A stretch of 64,000 bases of DNA, taken from assembly GCF_020215665.1 (NCBI RefSeq), contig NZ_CP084061.1:5678501-5742500 (forward strand), given 5' to 3'. Of the stretch, positions 17,888-25,983 are shown piece by piece. The notes beneath the pieces were generated by a model that had not been told where the DNA came from, did not search any database, and saw only the letters and a list, made by a program, of their open reading frames with translations. This stretch comes from Blautia parvula. GTDB lineage: Bacteria > Bacillota > Clostridia > Lachnospirales > Lachnospiraceae. Both the position numbers and the translations under genes were made by a program. Position 1 is the stretch's first letter. Each line of letters opens with the position of its first letter.

Positions 17888-18754
17888 TCAGGTCATGTCC
17901 CGGGATTCTTTTCGGTACTGGCGGGCGCTTTTATTGTAATATTTCCGGAATGCTGCGGAGAAATGTTCCACGGAGGAATAGCCCAGTTCTTCCGCGATGG
18001 AGGAAATGCTGCGGTCTGAATAGGTGAGCAGGATAGAGGCAGCCGACATGCGGGCGTCTCCTTTTTTCTGCAGAAATGTTTTGCCGTAGATGTCCTGCAT
18101 AAGCCGTTCTGTCTGCCGGCATCCAAGTCCCAGCCGTTCGGCAAGCTGTTCCAGTGTGAGAACCGGATAGTCGTACAGAAAGGATTCCTCTATGATAAAA
18201 TCCTGGGCTTCCGCCGGTGTTGCGGGCTTAAAGTGGTGGAGGGCTTTTTTTCCGCCCTGGTAGTTGCGTATCATCTGTACGATCAACTGCCGCAGCAGTG
18301 TTTCCACGTAGACGGTATACCCGGTTTTCTGCTCCTTTAATTCACGGAAAAGCAGCTCCAGTGTGTTTTTTATCTGACAGTTATCCTGGCCGATCCAGAA
18401 GGTTTTCTCTGTAAACAGGCGGTCCAGGTCATCTGTTTTTTTCTCTCCGGATGAAGTGCGGCGCAGCCTCAGGTAAATACAGTAATCCACCATGGGATCT
18501 CCCTGTACGGAAATCTGGGCATGGGCCACGTGGGGGCCGGCCATGTACAGGGTGTTGGGGGTGATCTCGTATGTCTTTTCCCCTACTGTTATGTATCCGC
18601 GGCCGGATGCCACATAGTGGATCTCATAGCTGTTGTCCCCGTGGCTGTGGCTGGGAATGATGCGGTGCAGGTGCTCGTAAGCGATGTTAAGCGTGCGGAA
18701 CCGGGTGCTGCCTATGGTGAAGTTGATATCCAGATTATTGTATTGGATAAACAT
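17888..18754 (-). CDS. AraC-family transcriptional regulator with N-terminal cupin
   Basis: The 288-residue regulator has an N-terminal cupin-like sensing domain (HRIIPSHSHGDNSYEIHYVA, GRGYITVGEKTYEITPNTLY) and a C-terminal double helix-turn-helix. The second helix-turn-helix carries the usual AraC pattern SSIAEELGYSSVEHFSAAFRK. It starts at ATG 18754 behind CAGGAGAG. Neighbours are a convergent EamA exporter and an upstream GNAT enzyme on the same strand. No target site was recognised. Confidence 0.9.
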   Translation of the reverse strand: MFIQYNNLDINFTIGSTRFRTLNIAYEHLHRIIPSHSHGDNSYEIHYVASGRGYITVGEKTYEITPNTLYMAGPHVAHAQISVQGDPMVDYCIYLRLRRTSSGEKKTDDLDRLFTEKTFWIGQDNCQIKNTLELLFRELKEQKTGYTVYVETLLRQLIVQMIRNYQGGKKALHHFKPATPAEAQDFIIEESFLYDYPVLTLEQLAERLGLGCRQTERLMQDIYGKTFLQKKGDARMSAASILLTYSDRSISSIAEELGYSSVEHFSAAFRKYYNKSARQYRKESRDMT

Positions 18755-18803
18755 ATTTTTCTCTCCTGTATGAAAGCTTCTGACAATTTAGCTGACGGAA
18801 TCG

Positions 18804-19388
18804 TTACAGGTCCTCTATAAAATGGACGGGATACTGTTCCCAGTATTTTTTATAAACACGGTCATTTTGTCCGTCAAAATTAAGCTGATACATGCGGAAG
18901 GTAACAGGGATATTTTTTGGCTGCCACTGTTCCTCGTAGGAATACTGATATATCATTCCCAGTTTTTTCATGACCTCCCCGCTCCTGGGATTTTTTATGT
19001 CATGGGTTGCGGTGATGAAAGGCATGCCGGAATTCCTCAGTTCTTCCACTACCGCCCGGCCGGCTTCTGTTATGATGCCCTTATGCCAGAAGTCTTTTCG
19101 CAGGCCATAGCCGAAATCATGGCTTTCGCTGCTGCTTACCTGGACATAACCGATGGGAATGTGATCAGTCTTTAAGCAGACTGCATACCGGTACCCAAAG
19201 GGTTCCTGATATGTGTCCAGGTACTGCTTCTGTATATAGGCATTGGCCTCCTCCATGGTTTTCAGCGGGAACATGGGAAGAAAGGTATTTACCTCCTCAT
19301 CACTTAGGATTTGATAAAGTGCCCGGGCATCATCCTGGGTGAATCTTCGGAGAATCAGCCGCTGAGTTTCAATTGTGGGAGTATTCAT
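18804..19388 (-). CDS. GNAT acetyltransferase, RimJ/RimL type
   Basis: The 194-residue protein opens with the RimJ/L-like TPTIETQRLILRRFTQDDAR. The acetyl-CoA region is recognisable in DFGYGLRKDFWHKGIITEAG, and the closing VMKKLGMIYQYSYEEQW is typical. It starts at ATG 19388 behind AAAGGAGG. Such enzymes acetylate protein N-termini, polyamines or antibiotics; the target here is unknown. On the minus strand a TATAAT with a TGA extension (complement of about 19420-19428) may be its promoter, so it is probably independent of the AraC gene downstream. Confidence 0.85.
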   Translation of the reverse strand: MNTPTIETQRLILRRFTQDDARALYQILSDEEVNTFLPMFPLKTMEEANAYIQKQYLDTYQEPFGYRYAVCLKTDHIPIGYVQVSSSESHDFGYGLRKDFWHKGIITEAGRAVVEELRNSGMPFITATHDIKNPRSGEVMKKLGMIYQYSYEEQWQPKNIPVTFRMYQLNFDGQNDRVYKKYWEQYPVHFIEDL

Positions 19389-19454
19389 CCAAATGTCCTC
19401 CTTTAATAACTGTTACGCAATTATATCACGCATGGAGGAAAAATGATATAGATA

Positions 19455-19483
19455 TTGAATATATCAGAAATTCAGATTATTAT
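19455..19483 (+). promoter_or_regulatory. Promoter of the heterodimeric ABC exporter
   Basis: TTGAAT (19455-19460) and TATTAT (19478-19483) have a 17-bp spacer and lie 40 bp before the start codon. Confidence 0.55.
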
Positions 19484-19522
19484 ATATAATAAAAAAACTA
19501 CTGAGACAGGCAAAGGAGGATT

Positions 19523-21304
19523 ATGAGAACGAAACATAGAAAGGCAGACCTGGTATTACGGTTTTTCCAGGGCTCCAAAAAGTATTTTCTGGTGGCAGTG
19601 CTGGCCTCGCTGGTCACGACCGGATTAAATTCCCTGACACCACAGATTTTCCGGTTTACCGTGGACTCTGTGCTGGGCGGGGATAAATATAAATATTTGT
19701 CCAAGCATCTGTGGATCATGGCGCTGATGCTGGTGGGAGTGGCACTTTTCTCCGGAGCGGCACTTTTTTTGAGCCGTGCGTATACCGCGAAGGCGGGAGA
19801 AAATTTTGCGAAGAACATGAGAGACGCGCTGTTTTCCCATGTACAGAGACTTCCGATGGAATGGCATGACAGACACCAGACAGGAGATATCATACAGCGC
19901 TGCACCTCAGATGTGGAGGTGATCCGTAACTTTGTGGTAACACAGCTTTTGGAAGTGTTCCGTACGGTTTTCCTGGTGACAGTTTCCTTTGGGATGATGT
20001 TTTCCATGAATGTGAAGCTGTCCCTGGTAGTTCTGTGCTTTGTGCCTGTGGTTGCACTGTACTCCACCATTTTTTACCGCCTGATCGCCGGCCGTTTTAC
20101 AACAGCAGACGAGGCGGAAGGGGAGCTCTCCACAGTGGTGCAGGAGAATGCCACGGGAGTCCGGGTGGTAAGGGCTTTCGGAAGAGAAAAGTTCGAGATG
20201 GAACGCTTTTATGAGAAGAATAATGCATTTGCAGATCTGTGGATCAAGCTGGGAACACTGTCCGGGCTTTACTGGGGAATCGGTGACCTGATCACCGGCC
20301 TGCAGGTGGTTGCCGTGATCGTGCTGGGGGCTGCGGAGGCTGTGCATGGCAATATCTCCGTAGGTGAATTTATTGCATTCGCTTCCTACAATACGACACT
20401 TGTCTGGCCTATCCGCGGGCTGGGCCGTATCCTCTCTGATATGAGCAAGGCAGGGGTTTCCTTTGAGCGTGTGGACTATATCATACGGGCAGAGGAAGAG
20501 GAGTATCAGGATAGAAAAGCCTATGAAAACCAGCATGAAGACCAGAGATTTGATATTGTATTTTCCCACGTAAATTATGGTTACAAGGATGGAAAAGAAG
20601 TGCTGTCGGATGTGACATTCTCTGTTCCACAGGGCAGTACACTGGGTATCCTGGGTGGAACCGGAAGCGGAAAATCCACGATCATGCAGTTGTTAAACCG
20701 GCTGTATGAGCTGGAGGAAGGGCAGGGAAATATCACTCTGGGCGGTAAAAATATCAGGGAAATCCCCTTGGAATGGATAAGAAAGAATGTGGGAATGGTA
20801 CTTCAGGAGCCGTTCCTTTATTCCAGGACGATCAAAGAAAATATAGCGGCTTCTGTGCCGGAGGCCTCCTTTGAGGAGATCAGGCAGGCAGCCAGGATTG
20901 CCTGTATTGATGACGCCATTATGAATTTTCCGGACGGATACGATACGCTGGTCGGTGAGCGGGGCGTAACCCTGTCTGGAGGCCAGCGGCAGAGGATCGC
21001 TATAGCCAGAATGCTCCTGCAGAAGGCGCCTGTCATGATATTTGATGACTCTCTTTCCGCAGTTGACTCCCAGACAGACTCCAGGATCAGGAAGGCGCTT
21101 CTGGATAACAGGAGAGATGCCACGGTGATCCTCATCTCCCACAGGGTGACGACATTGATGAGCGCTGACAGGATCATGGTGCTTAATCAGGGAAAAATTG
21201 AGGAGATGGGAACGCATCAGGAGCTGATCGGACAGCAGGGGATTTACAGAAAGATTTATGACATTCAGATGAGCCAGGATGACAGAATGCAGATGGAGGT
21301 GTAA
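19523..21304 (+). CDS. ABC exporter half-transporter A (degenerate ATP site side)
   Basis: The 593-residue protein has six membrane helices (about 20-310) fused to an ATPase domain. Walker A is GGTGSGKST (about 376-384), the signature is LSGGQRQ (about 482) and Walker B ends IFDDS (about 505). An aspartate thus replaces the usual catalytic glutamate. Together with the altered signature of the next gene product, this gives one canonical and one impaired ATP site, as in known heterodimeric exporters such as TM287/288. It starts after AAAGGAGGA. The exported substrate is likely a drug, lipid or peptide. Confidence 0.9.
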   Translation: MRTKHRKADLVLRFFQGSKKYFLVAVLASLVTTGLNSLTPQIFRFTVDSVLGGDKYKYLSKHLWIMALMLVGVALFSGAALFLSRAYTAKAGENFAKNMRDALFSHVQRLPMEWHDRHQTGDIIQRCTSDVEVIRNFVVTQLLEVFRTVFLVTVSFGMMFSMNVKLSLVVLCFVPVVALYSTIFYRLIAGRFTTADEAEGELSTVVQENATGVRVVRAFGREKFEMERFYEKNNAFADLWIKLGTLSGLYWGIGDLITGLQVVAVIVLGAAEAVHGNISVGEFIAFASYNTTLVWPIRGLGRILSDMSKAGVSFERVDYIIRAEEEEYQDRKAYENQHEDQRFDIVFSHVNYGYKDGKEVLSDVTFSVPQGSTLGILGGTGSGKSTIMQLLNRLYELEEGQGNITLGGKNIREIPLEWIRKNVGMVLQEPFLYSRTIKENIAASVPEASFEEIRQAARIACIDDAIMNFPDGYDTLVGERGVTLSGGQRQRIAIARMLLQKAPVMIFDDSLSAVDSQTDSRIRKALLDNRRDATVILISHRVTTLMSADRIMVLNQGKIEEMGTHQELIGQQGIYRKIYDIQMSQDDRMQMEV

Positions 21305-21305
21305 A

Positions 21306-23147
21306 ATGGCGGCATACGAAGAACAGGATTATAACAAACCCTTCAGCTTTAAAACATGGGCTAAAATGCTGCCCTTTTTTAAGCCTTATACGAAATTTTT
21401 TGCCATTACCATTGGCCTGAACCTGATTCTTGCAGGGATAGATGTGCTGGTTCCTCTGTTTCAAAGTTATGCGATTGACCATTTTATCGCGCTGAACACG
21501 TTAAAGGGACTGCATATCTTTGCTTTGGTCTATACAGCCATGATCGTGACCCAGACGGTATCCGTGTATATCTCTGTCCACGCGGCCACCACCATTGAGA
21601 TGAATGTGGGGAAGGACTTGAAAAAGGCGCAGTTTGAGCATCTGCAGACATTGTCCTTTTCCTATTATAATACAACTCCGGTGGGATATATCCATGCCAG
21701 GGTCATGAGTGATACCCTGAAGATTGCGGGCATGATCGCCTGGGGACTGGTGGATATGTTCTGGGCGTTTATCTATGTGATCAGTGTGTTTGTGATCATG
21801 TTTATGCTCAACTGGAAACTGGCGCTGATCATTATGCTGATCGTGCCCTGCATTGCGGTTCTGACTGTTTATTTCCAGAATAAGATCCTTCACTGGAACA
21901 GGCGGGTGCGGAAGGTCAATTCCCAGATCACCAGCGCGTACAACGAAGGGATCACAGGGGTAAGGACTTCCAAAAGTATGGTGATCGAGGAGGATAACCA
22001 GAAAAATTTCCGCAGCATTACCAGGAATATGCACCAGGCGGCGACCAAATCTGCCATGTTAAACGCGGTGTATATTCCTACCATATTATTCTTCAGTTCT
22101 GTTGCCGCGGCTATTGTGCTGGCAAGAGGAGGATATATGGTGCAGAGCCAGGTGATGCAGCTTGGAACCCTTTCCGTATTTATATCCTATGCGGTGGTTA
22201 TTTTTGAGCCTATCCAGCAGCTCGCCCGTCTTCTGGCAGATCTGATATCCTGTCAGGCCAGTATTGAGCGTGTGATGGATCTGTTAGAACAGCAGCCCAA
22301 CGTGACGGATACGCCTGAGGTAGAGGAAAAATACGGGGATATGTTCCACGCAAAGAAAGAGAACTGGGAGAGAATAGAAGGGGATATTGTCTTTGAAGAT
22401 GTATCTTTCCGGTATCCGGACGGAAAAGAATATGTGCTGGAACATTTTAATCTGCATGTGCCTGCAGGCATGAATGTAGCGATCGTGGGGGAAACAGGGG
22501 CAGGAAAATCCACGCTGGTAAATCTGCTTGGCAGGTTTTTTGAACCCACAAAAGGGCGTATCCTCATTGACGGGAAGGATTACCGGGAGCGGTCTCAGCT
22601 CTGGCTCCACAGCCAGATCGGCTATGTGCTGCAGAACCCCCATCTGTTTTCCGGCACGCTCTACGACAATATCCGGTACGGGCGCCTGGAGGCCACAGAC
22701 GAGGAGGTCAGGGAGGCAGCCAGGAAGGTTTCGGCTGATATTGTGGCAGGAAAACTGGAAAAAGGATACGAGAGCGATGTGGGGGAGAGCGGAGGCAGAC
22801 TGTCCACAGGCGAGAAACAGCTTATATCGTTTGCCCGGGCAATCCTGGCAAACCCAAGTATATTTGTACTGGATGAGGCCACATCCTCCATTGACACTCA
22901 GACGGAACAGTTGATACAGGAGGCCACAGACCAGCTTCTGAAGGGCCACACTTCCTTTGTCATTGCCCACAGGCTTTCCACCATCCGCCAGGCGGATCTG
23001 ATCCTGGTGGTGAAGGACGGTAAGATCATTGAGGAGGGCAGCCACAGAGAACTGCTGAGGCAGAAAGGGTATTATTATGACCTGTACTCCAGGCAGTTTG
23101 AGGAGGAATCAGCCATGCAGATTTTGGCTGGGGAAAAAGGAATTTGA
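21306..23147 (+). CDS. ABC exporter half-transporter B (canonical Walker B, altered signature)
   Basis: The 613-residue partner of 19523-21304 begins one base after it, with GGAGGT in the end of that gene. Six helices (about 25-330) precede an ATPase domain with Walker A GETGAGKST (about 393-401), Walker B VLDEATSS (about 521) and signature LSTGEKQ in place of LSGGQ. A long insert before the ATPase domain (about residues 335-360) is usual for this heterodimer class. ATG 21306 is preferred over an upstream in-frame start at 21279 because of the ribosome site. Confidence 0.9.
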   Translation: MAAYEEQDYNKPFSFKTWAKMLPFFKPYTKFFAITIGLNLILAGIDVLVPLFQSYAIDHFIALNTLKGLHIFALVYTAMIVTQTVSVYISVHAATTIEMNVGKDLKKAQFEHLQTLSFSYYNTTPVGYIHARVMSDTLKIAGMIAWGLVDMFWAFIYVISVFVIMFMLNWKLALIIMLIVPCIAVLTVYFQNKILHWNRRVRKVNSQITSAYNEGITGVRTSKSMVIEEDNQKNFRSITRNMHQAATKSAMLNAVYIPTILFFSSVAAAIVLARGGYMVQSQVMQLGTLSVFISYAVVIFEPIQQLARLLADLISCQASIERVMDLLEQQPNVTDTPEVEEKYGDMFHAKKENWERIEGDIVFEDVSFRYPDGKEYVLEHFNLHVPAGMNVAIVGETGAGKSTLVNLLGRFFEPTKGRILIDGKDYRERSQLWLHSQIGYVLQNPHLFSGTLYDNIRYGRLEATDEEVREAARKVSADIVAGKLEKGYESDVGESGGRLSTGEKQLISFARAILANPSIFVLDEATSSIDTQTEQLIQEATDQLLKGHTSFVIAHRLSTIRQADLILVVKDGKIIEEGSHRELLRQKGYYYDLYSRQFEEESAMQILAGEKGI

Positions 23148-23154
23148 TAGAAAT

Positions 23155-23195
23155 CCCGCCGGCTTGTATAGTAAAAGCCGGCGGGTATTTTATTT
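23155..23195 (+). terminator. Rho-independent terminator of the ABC exporter operon
   Basis: CCCGCCGGCTT (23155-23165) pairs perfectly with AAGCCGGCGGG (23175-23185), followed by TATTTTATTT. Confidence 0.85.
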
Positions 23196-23216
23196 CCGCA
23201 GATGAGTCTTTTATGC

Positions 23217-24389
23217 TTATTTGCTGAACAGAACCGTCTGGTTACGGCCGTTTTGTTTTGCCTGATACAGCGCTCGGTCTGCCTCGGAGATGGCAGTTTC
23301 CAAAAGGCCCGGTTCCCATGATTCGTGAAAAGAGACGCCCACACTTACTGTAACGGAAGTTCCGGCTTTGATGGGACCGGGAATTTGAACAGAGGCGACC
23401 GATTTACGAATCTGTTCTGTTATTTCCATTATAACGTCAGAGGAAAGCCCGGTTATCACAAGAACAAACTCTTCACCACCGTATCTGACAGCATGGAAAT
23501 TATCATCTTCTGCGCAGGAGGATAAGACAGAGGCAACTGCCTGCAGGCACAAATCTCCCTGCTGATGGCCGTAACGGTCATTATACTGTTTAAAAAAGTC
23601 AATGTCCAGCAGTAAAACAGCCAGGGAGCCCATGTGGATACCATATTTCTCCAGGGGTGATCTCACGGATTCCTCCAGATAGCGCCGGTTGCCGAGGCCG
23701 GTCAGAGTGTCCGTCATGGACAGCAGGTCCAGTTTTTCATTGGCAGCTTCCAACTGCCGGTTTTTCTGGTCAATGATGATCTTGTCATAAATGCCGGTCA
23801 AACGTGCGTGGTACATACGATAAGCATAGACAATGGATAACACACAGATAAAAATGCTGTTTACCAATGTGCTGAATACATTTTCCTGCCCGTAAGGAGT
23901 CCCGAGCACCAGGCAGTTGGTCAGGATGCATGTGAAAATAAGCAGGATGCTTAAAATAAAAGGCGGCACTATAAGAAAAGCAGCCATCATAGGAAGAAAG
24001 GAGCAATATACAATAATGCTCACATCCCCCAGTGCATCCAGATAGGAAATGCATCCAATCCACAGAGAAAGCAGTACGCCGAAAGATATACAGAGTCTGG
24101 AATGCAGCCGCCAGTTATCTTTGGCGCGTCTGTGGAGAGACAGAAGCACAAGCAGTCCTGCACACAGTACCGTATAGGCTATGACATAGCGAAGCCTGCG
24201 AAAGCTGTAAAAAATACTGCCGGGACGAAAAGTAAAGACTAGAATCATAAAGATCTGCGTAATCAGCATGACCCAGGCAATTACCCGCTCGGATTTATAA
24301 TTTAGAGAAACCATTCCCAGTTCCAACTGGTCCCGGTATTTTTCTTCATAAGGAAAGTAAATGAGAGAATGTAACTTGTCTTTTAACAT
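23217..24389 (-). CDS. Membrane-bound diguanylate cyclase (GGDEF)
   Basis: The 390-residue protein has about seven or eight hydrophobic segments in its first half (VIAWVMLITQIFMILVF, FILSILLIFTCILTNCLVLG among them), a short helical linker (QKNRQLEAANEKLDLLSMTD), and a C-terminal GGDEF domain with the active motif GGEEF. The residues before the motif (EDDNFHAVRY) lack the RxxD inhibitory site, so product feedback is unlikely. It should make cyclic di-GMP, the opposite activity to the HD-GYP protein at 12731. ATG 24389 follows AAAGGAT; an in-frame ATG at 24431 is less well placed. Confidence 0.85.
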   Translation of the reverse strand: MLKDKLHSLIYFPYEEKYRDQLELGMVSLNYKSERVIAWVMLITQIFMILVFTFRPGSIFYSFRRLRYVIAYTVLCAGLLVLLSLHRRAKDNWRLHSRLCISFGVLLSLWIGCISYLDALGDVSIIVYCSFLPMMAAFLIVPPFILSILLIFTCILTNCLVLGTPYGQENVFSTLVNSIFICVLSIVYAYRMYHARLTGIYDKIIIDQKNRQLEAANEKLDLLSMTDTLTGLGNRRYLEESVRSPLEKYGIHMGSLAVLLLDIDFFKQYNDRYGHQQGDLCLQAVASVLSSCAEDDNFHAVRYGGEEFVLVITGLSSDVIMEITEQIRKSVASVQIPGPIKAGTSVTVSVGVSFHESWEPGLLETAISEADRALYQAKQNGRNQTVLFSK

Positions 24390-24431
24390 ATTTAATCCTT
24401 TATGCAGACGTATGATGATGGATACTTCCAT

Positions 24432-24460
24432 ATTATATAATAAATTGTAATGAAAAGCAA
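24432..24460 (-). promoter_or_regulatory. Promoter of the GGDEF gene
   Basis: On the minus strand TTGCTT (24460-24455) and TATAAT (24437-24432) have a 17-bp spacer. The remaining 24461-24701 holds a possible plus-strand TATAAT (24567-24572) and a 7-bp inverted repeat, GTGATTT and AAATCAC, around 24617-24665; I see no gene there. Confidence 0.5.
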
Positions 24461-24701
24461 AATAAAAAAATATCTGCAGCCGGCATATATGCCTGTCCTG
24501 CCATTATGAAAGTCATTGCCAACAGAGATTGAGGTGATGACTTTTTTTGGTGGATTTCAATTATATTATAATATGGAGGAGTTTCGCAGCCGTATACTTT
24601 TTATTTCACCGCAAAAGTGATTTGTTAACAATGAGTGGTAAAAAGTGGTCTGAATCCGTAAATCACAGCCACGGAAGACTCAGAAGGTCAAGGAGGTCAA
24701 A

Positions 24702-25838
24702 ATGCCCAGAAAAGGTGAAAACATCAGGAAAAGAAAAGACGGCCGTTGGGAAGCGCGTTATATGAAAGGGCGTGATATAGACGGTAAAATCAGGTATGGA
24801 TATCTGTATGGCAAGTCGTATAAAGAGGTTAAAGATAAGAAAATAAAAATCATATCAGAGTTCCCGCCCTTTTTTTCATACGGCGGCCAGCCATCCGCAC
24901 TGCCGGAAGATGACAGAATCCGTACAGTCAGTATACATTGGAAGAACCATATCCGTTATACCGTAAAAGAAAGCACGTATTCCAATTACGGAGAAATACT
25001 GAATAATCATATACTGCCTGTATTAGGGGATATGCAGATCAGGAAATTTACAAACCGCACCCTGTTAAATTTTGTCCAGCAGGAACTGGAAAGAGGGATG
25101 TCCTATGGAAGTATACATGTGATTATGGGAGTGCTGAAAAATATACTGCGTTATGGGCAGGAACAGGGGTGCCTTCCTGCCGAGCTCCTGAAATTTCCCC
25201 GGATTCCCGCCGGTGGTAAAGAAATACGAATCATGAGTAAAGAGGATTTCAGGAAACTGGATGCCTGCCTGAGTGAAGGTACGGATCCGTTTACTTTCGG
25301 TATCCTTTTATGTATGTATACAGGCATACGTGTGGGTGAGCTCTGTGGGCTGAAATGGGAGGACATAGACTTTGAAGACTGCAAAATATACATCCGCCGG
25401 ACAGTTACACGTGTAAAGAATCTGGATATGACCATAGAAGAGGGAAAAAGGGAGTGTCCGCGGACACGGCTTAACATCGGCACGCCGAAAACTTCAACCT
25501 CCATACGGGAGATCCCTCTTCCCGACCGCCTGCAGTCTATGGGAAAAGCGTTGAAGAAGAACGGAAGTTTCTTTCTTCTGACAGGAACGGAGAACTGTGC
25601 GGAGCCGCGCACAGTGCAGCGAAGATATGCAGCTCTTTTGAAAAAATGTCAGATACCACACATAAAAATACATTCCCTTCGCCATCAGTTCTCCTGCCGC
25701 TGGATAGAACAGGGCTTTGATACGAAATCCCTGTCAGAGATTTTGGGACATACTTCCGTAAAGACAACGCTGGATCTTTATGTTCATATACAGGCTGATA
25801 TAAAGAGGGAATATATGAACCGGCTTACAACACCCTGA
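24702..25838 (+). CDS. Tyrosine recombinase / phage-type integrase
   Basis: The 378-residue recombinase has an N-terminal AP2-like DNA-binding domain (KRKDGRWEARYMKG), a core-binding domain (about 75-175) and a catalytic domain. The active-site residues are all present: Arg210 (TGIRVGELCGL), His324-x-x-Arg327 (HSLRHQF), His350 (LGHTSVKTTL) and Tyr360. It therefore looks intact. It starts at ATG 24702 after AAGGAGG. No excisionase, replication or conjugation gene and no tRNA is adjacent, so it is either a remnant of an integrated element or a site-specific recombinase with a local target. Confidence 0.9.
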   Translation: MPRKGENIRKRKDGRWEARYMKGRDIDGKIRYGYLYGKSYKEVKDKKIKIISEFPPFFSYGGQPSALPEDDRIRTVSIHWKNHIRYTVKESTYSNYGEILNNHILPVLGDMQIRKFTNRTLLNFVQQELERGMSYGSIHVIMGVLKNILRYGQEQGCLPAELLKFPRIPAGGKEIRIMSKEDFRKLDACLSEGTDPFTFGILLCMYTGIRVGELCGLKWEDIDFEDCKIYIRRTVTRVKNLDMTIEEGKRECPRTRLNIGTPKTSTSIREIPLPDRLQSMGKALKKNGSFFLLTGTENCAEPRTVQRRYAALLKKCQIPHIKIHSLRHQFSCRWIEQGFDTKSLSEILGHTSVKTTLDLYVHIQADIKREYMNRLTTP

Positions 25839-25883
25839 GATAAAAGAATAATGGTTGATTGTCAGGAGCATTTTTCGACAAAA

Positions 25884-25915
25884 TTCTGCAAGATAAAACA
25901 TCTGCATGACAAAAT
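25884..25915 (+). promoter_or_regulatory. 21-bp direct-repeat element, site A (amidohydrolase operon)
   Basis: CAAGAT at 25889 and CAAAAT at 25910 are 21 bp apart; an extra CAAAAT lies at 25879. It resembles sites B to F. A TGC-TAAAAT extended -10 box follows near 25941-25950. The gene starts 69 bp downstream of the site. Confidence 0.45.
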
Positions 25916-25983
25916 AAAGGATTCTGACTTTACAGATTACATGCTAAAATACATAAAAATACAACAAGGGAAAGGAGAAAAGT

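Noticed and set aside
24547-24765. 72-codon frame before the integrase, starting near a TATAAT box
   Set aside because: It overlaps the integrase start, has no ribosome site and the product looks random.
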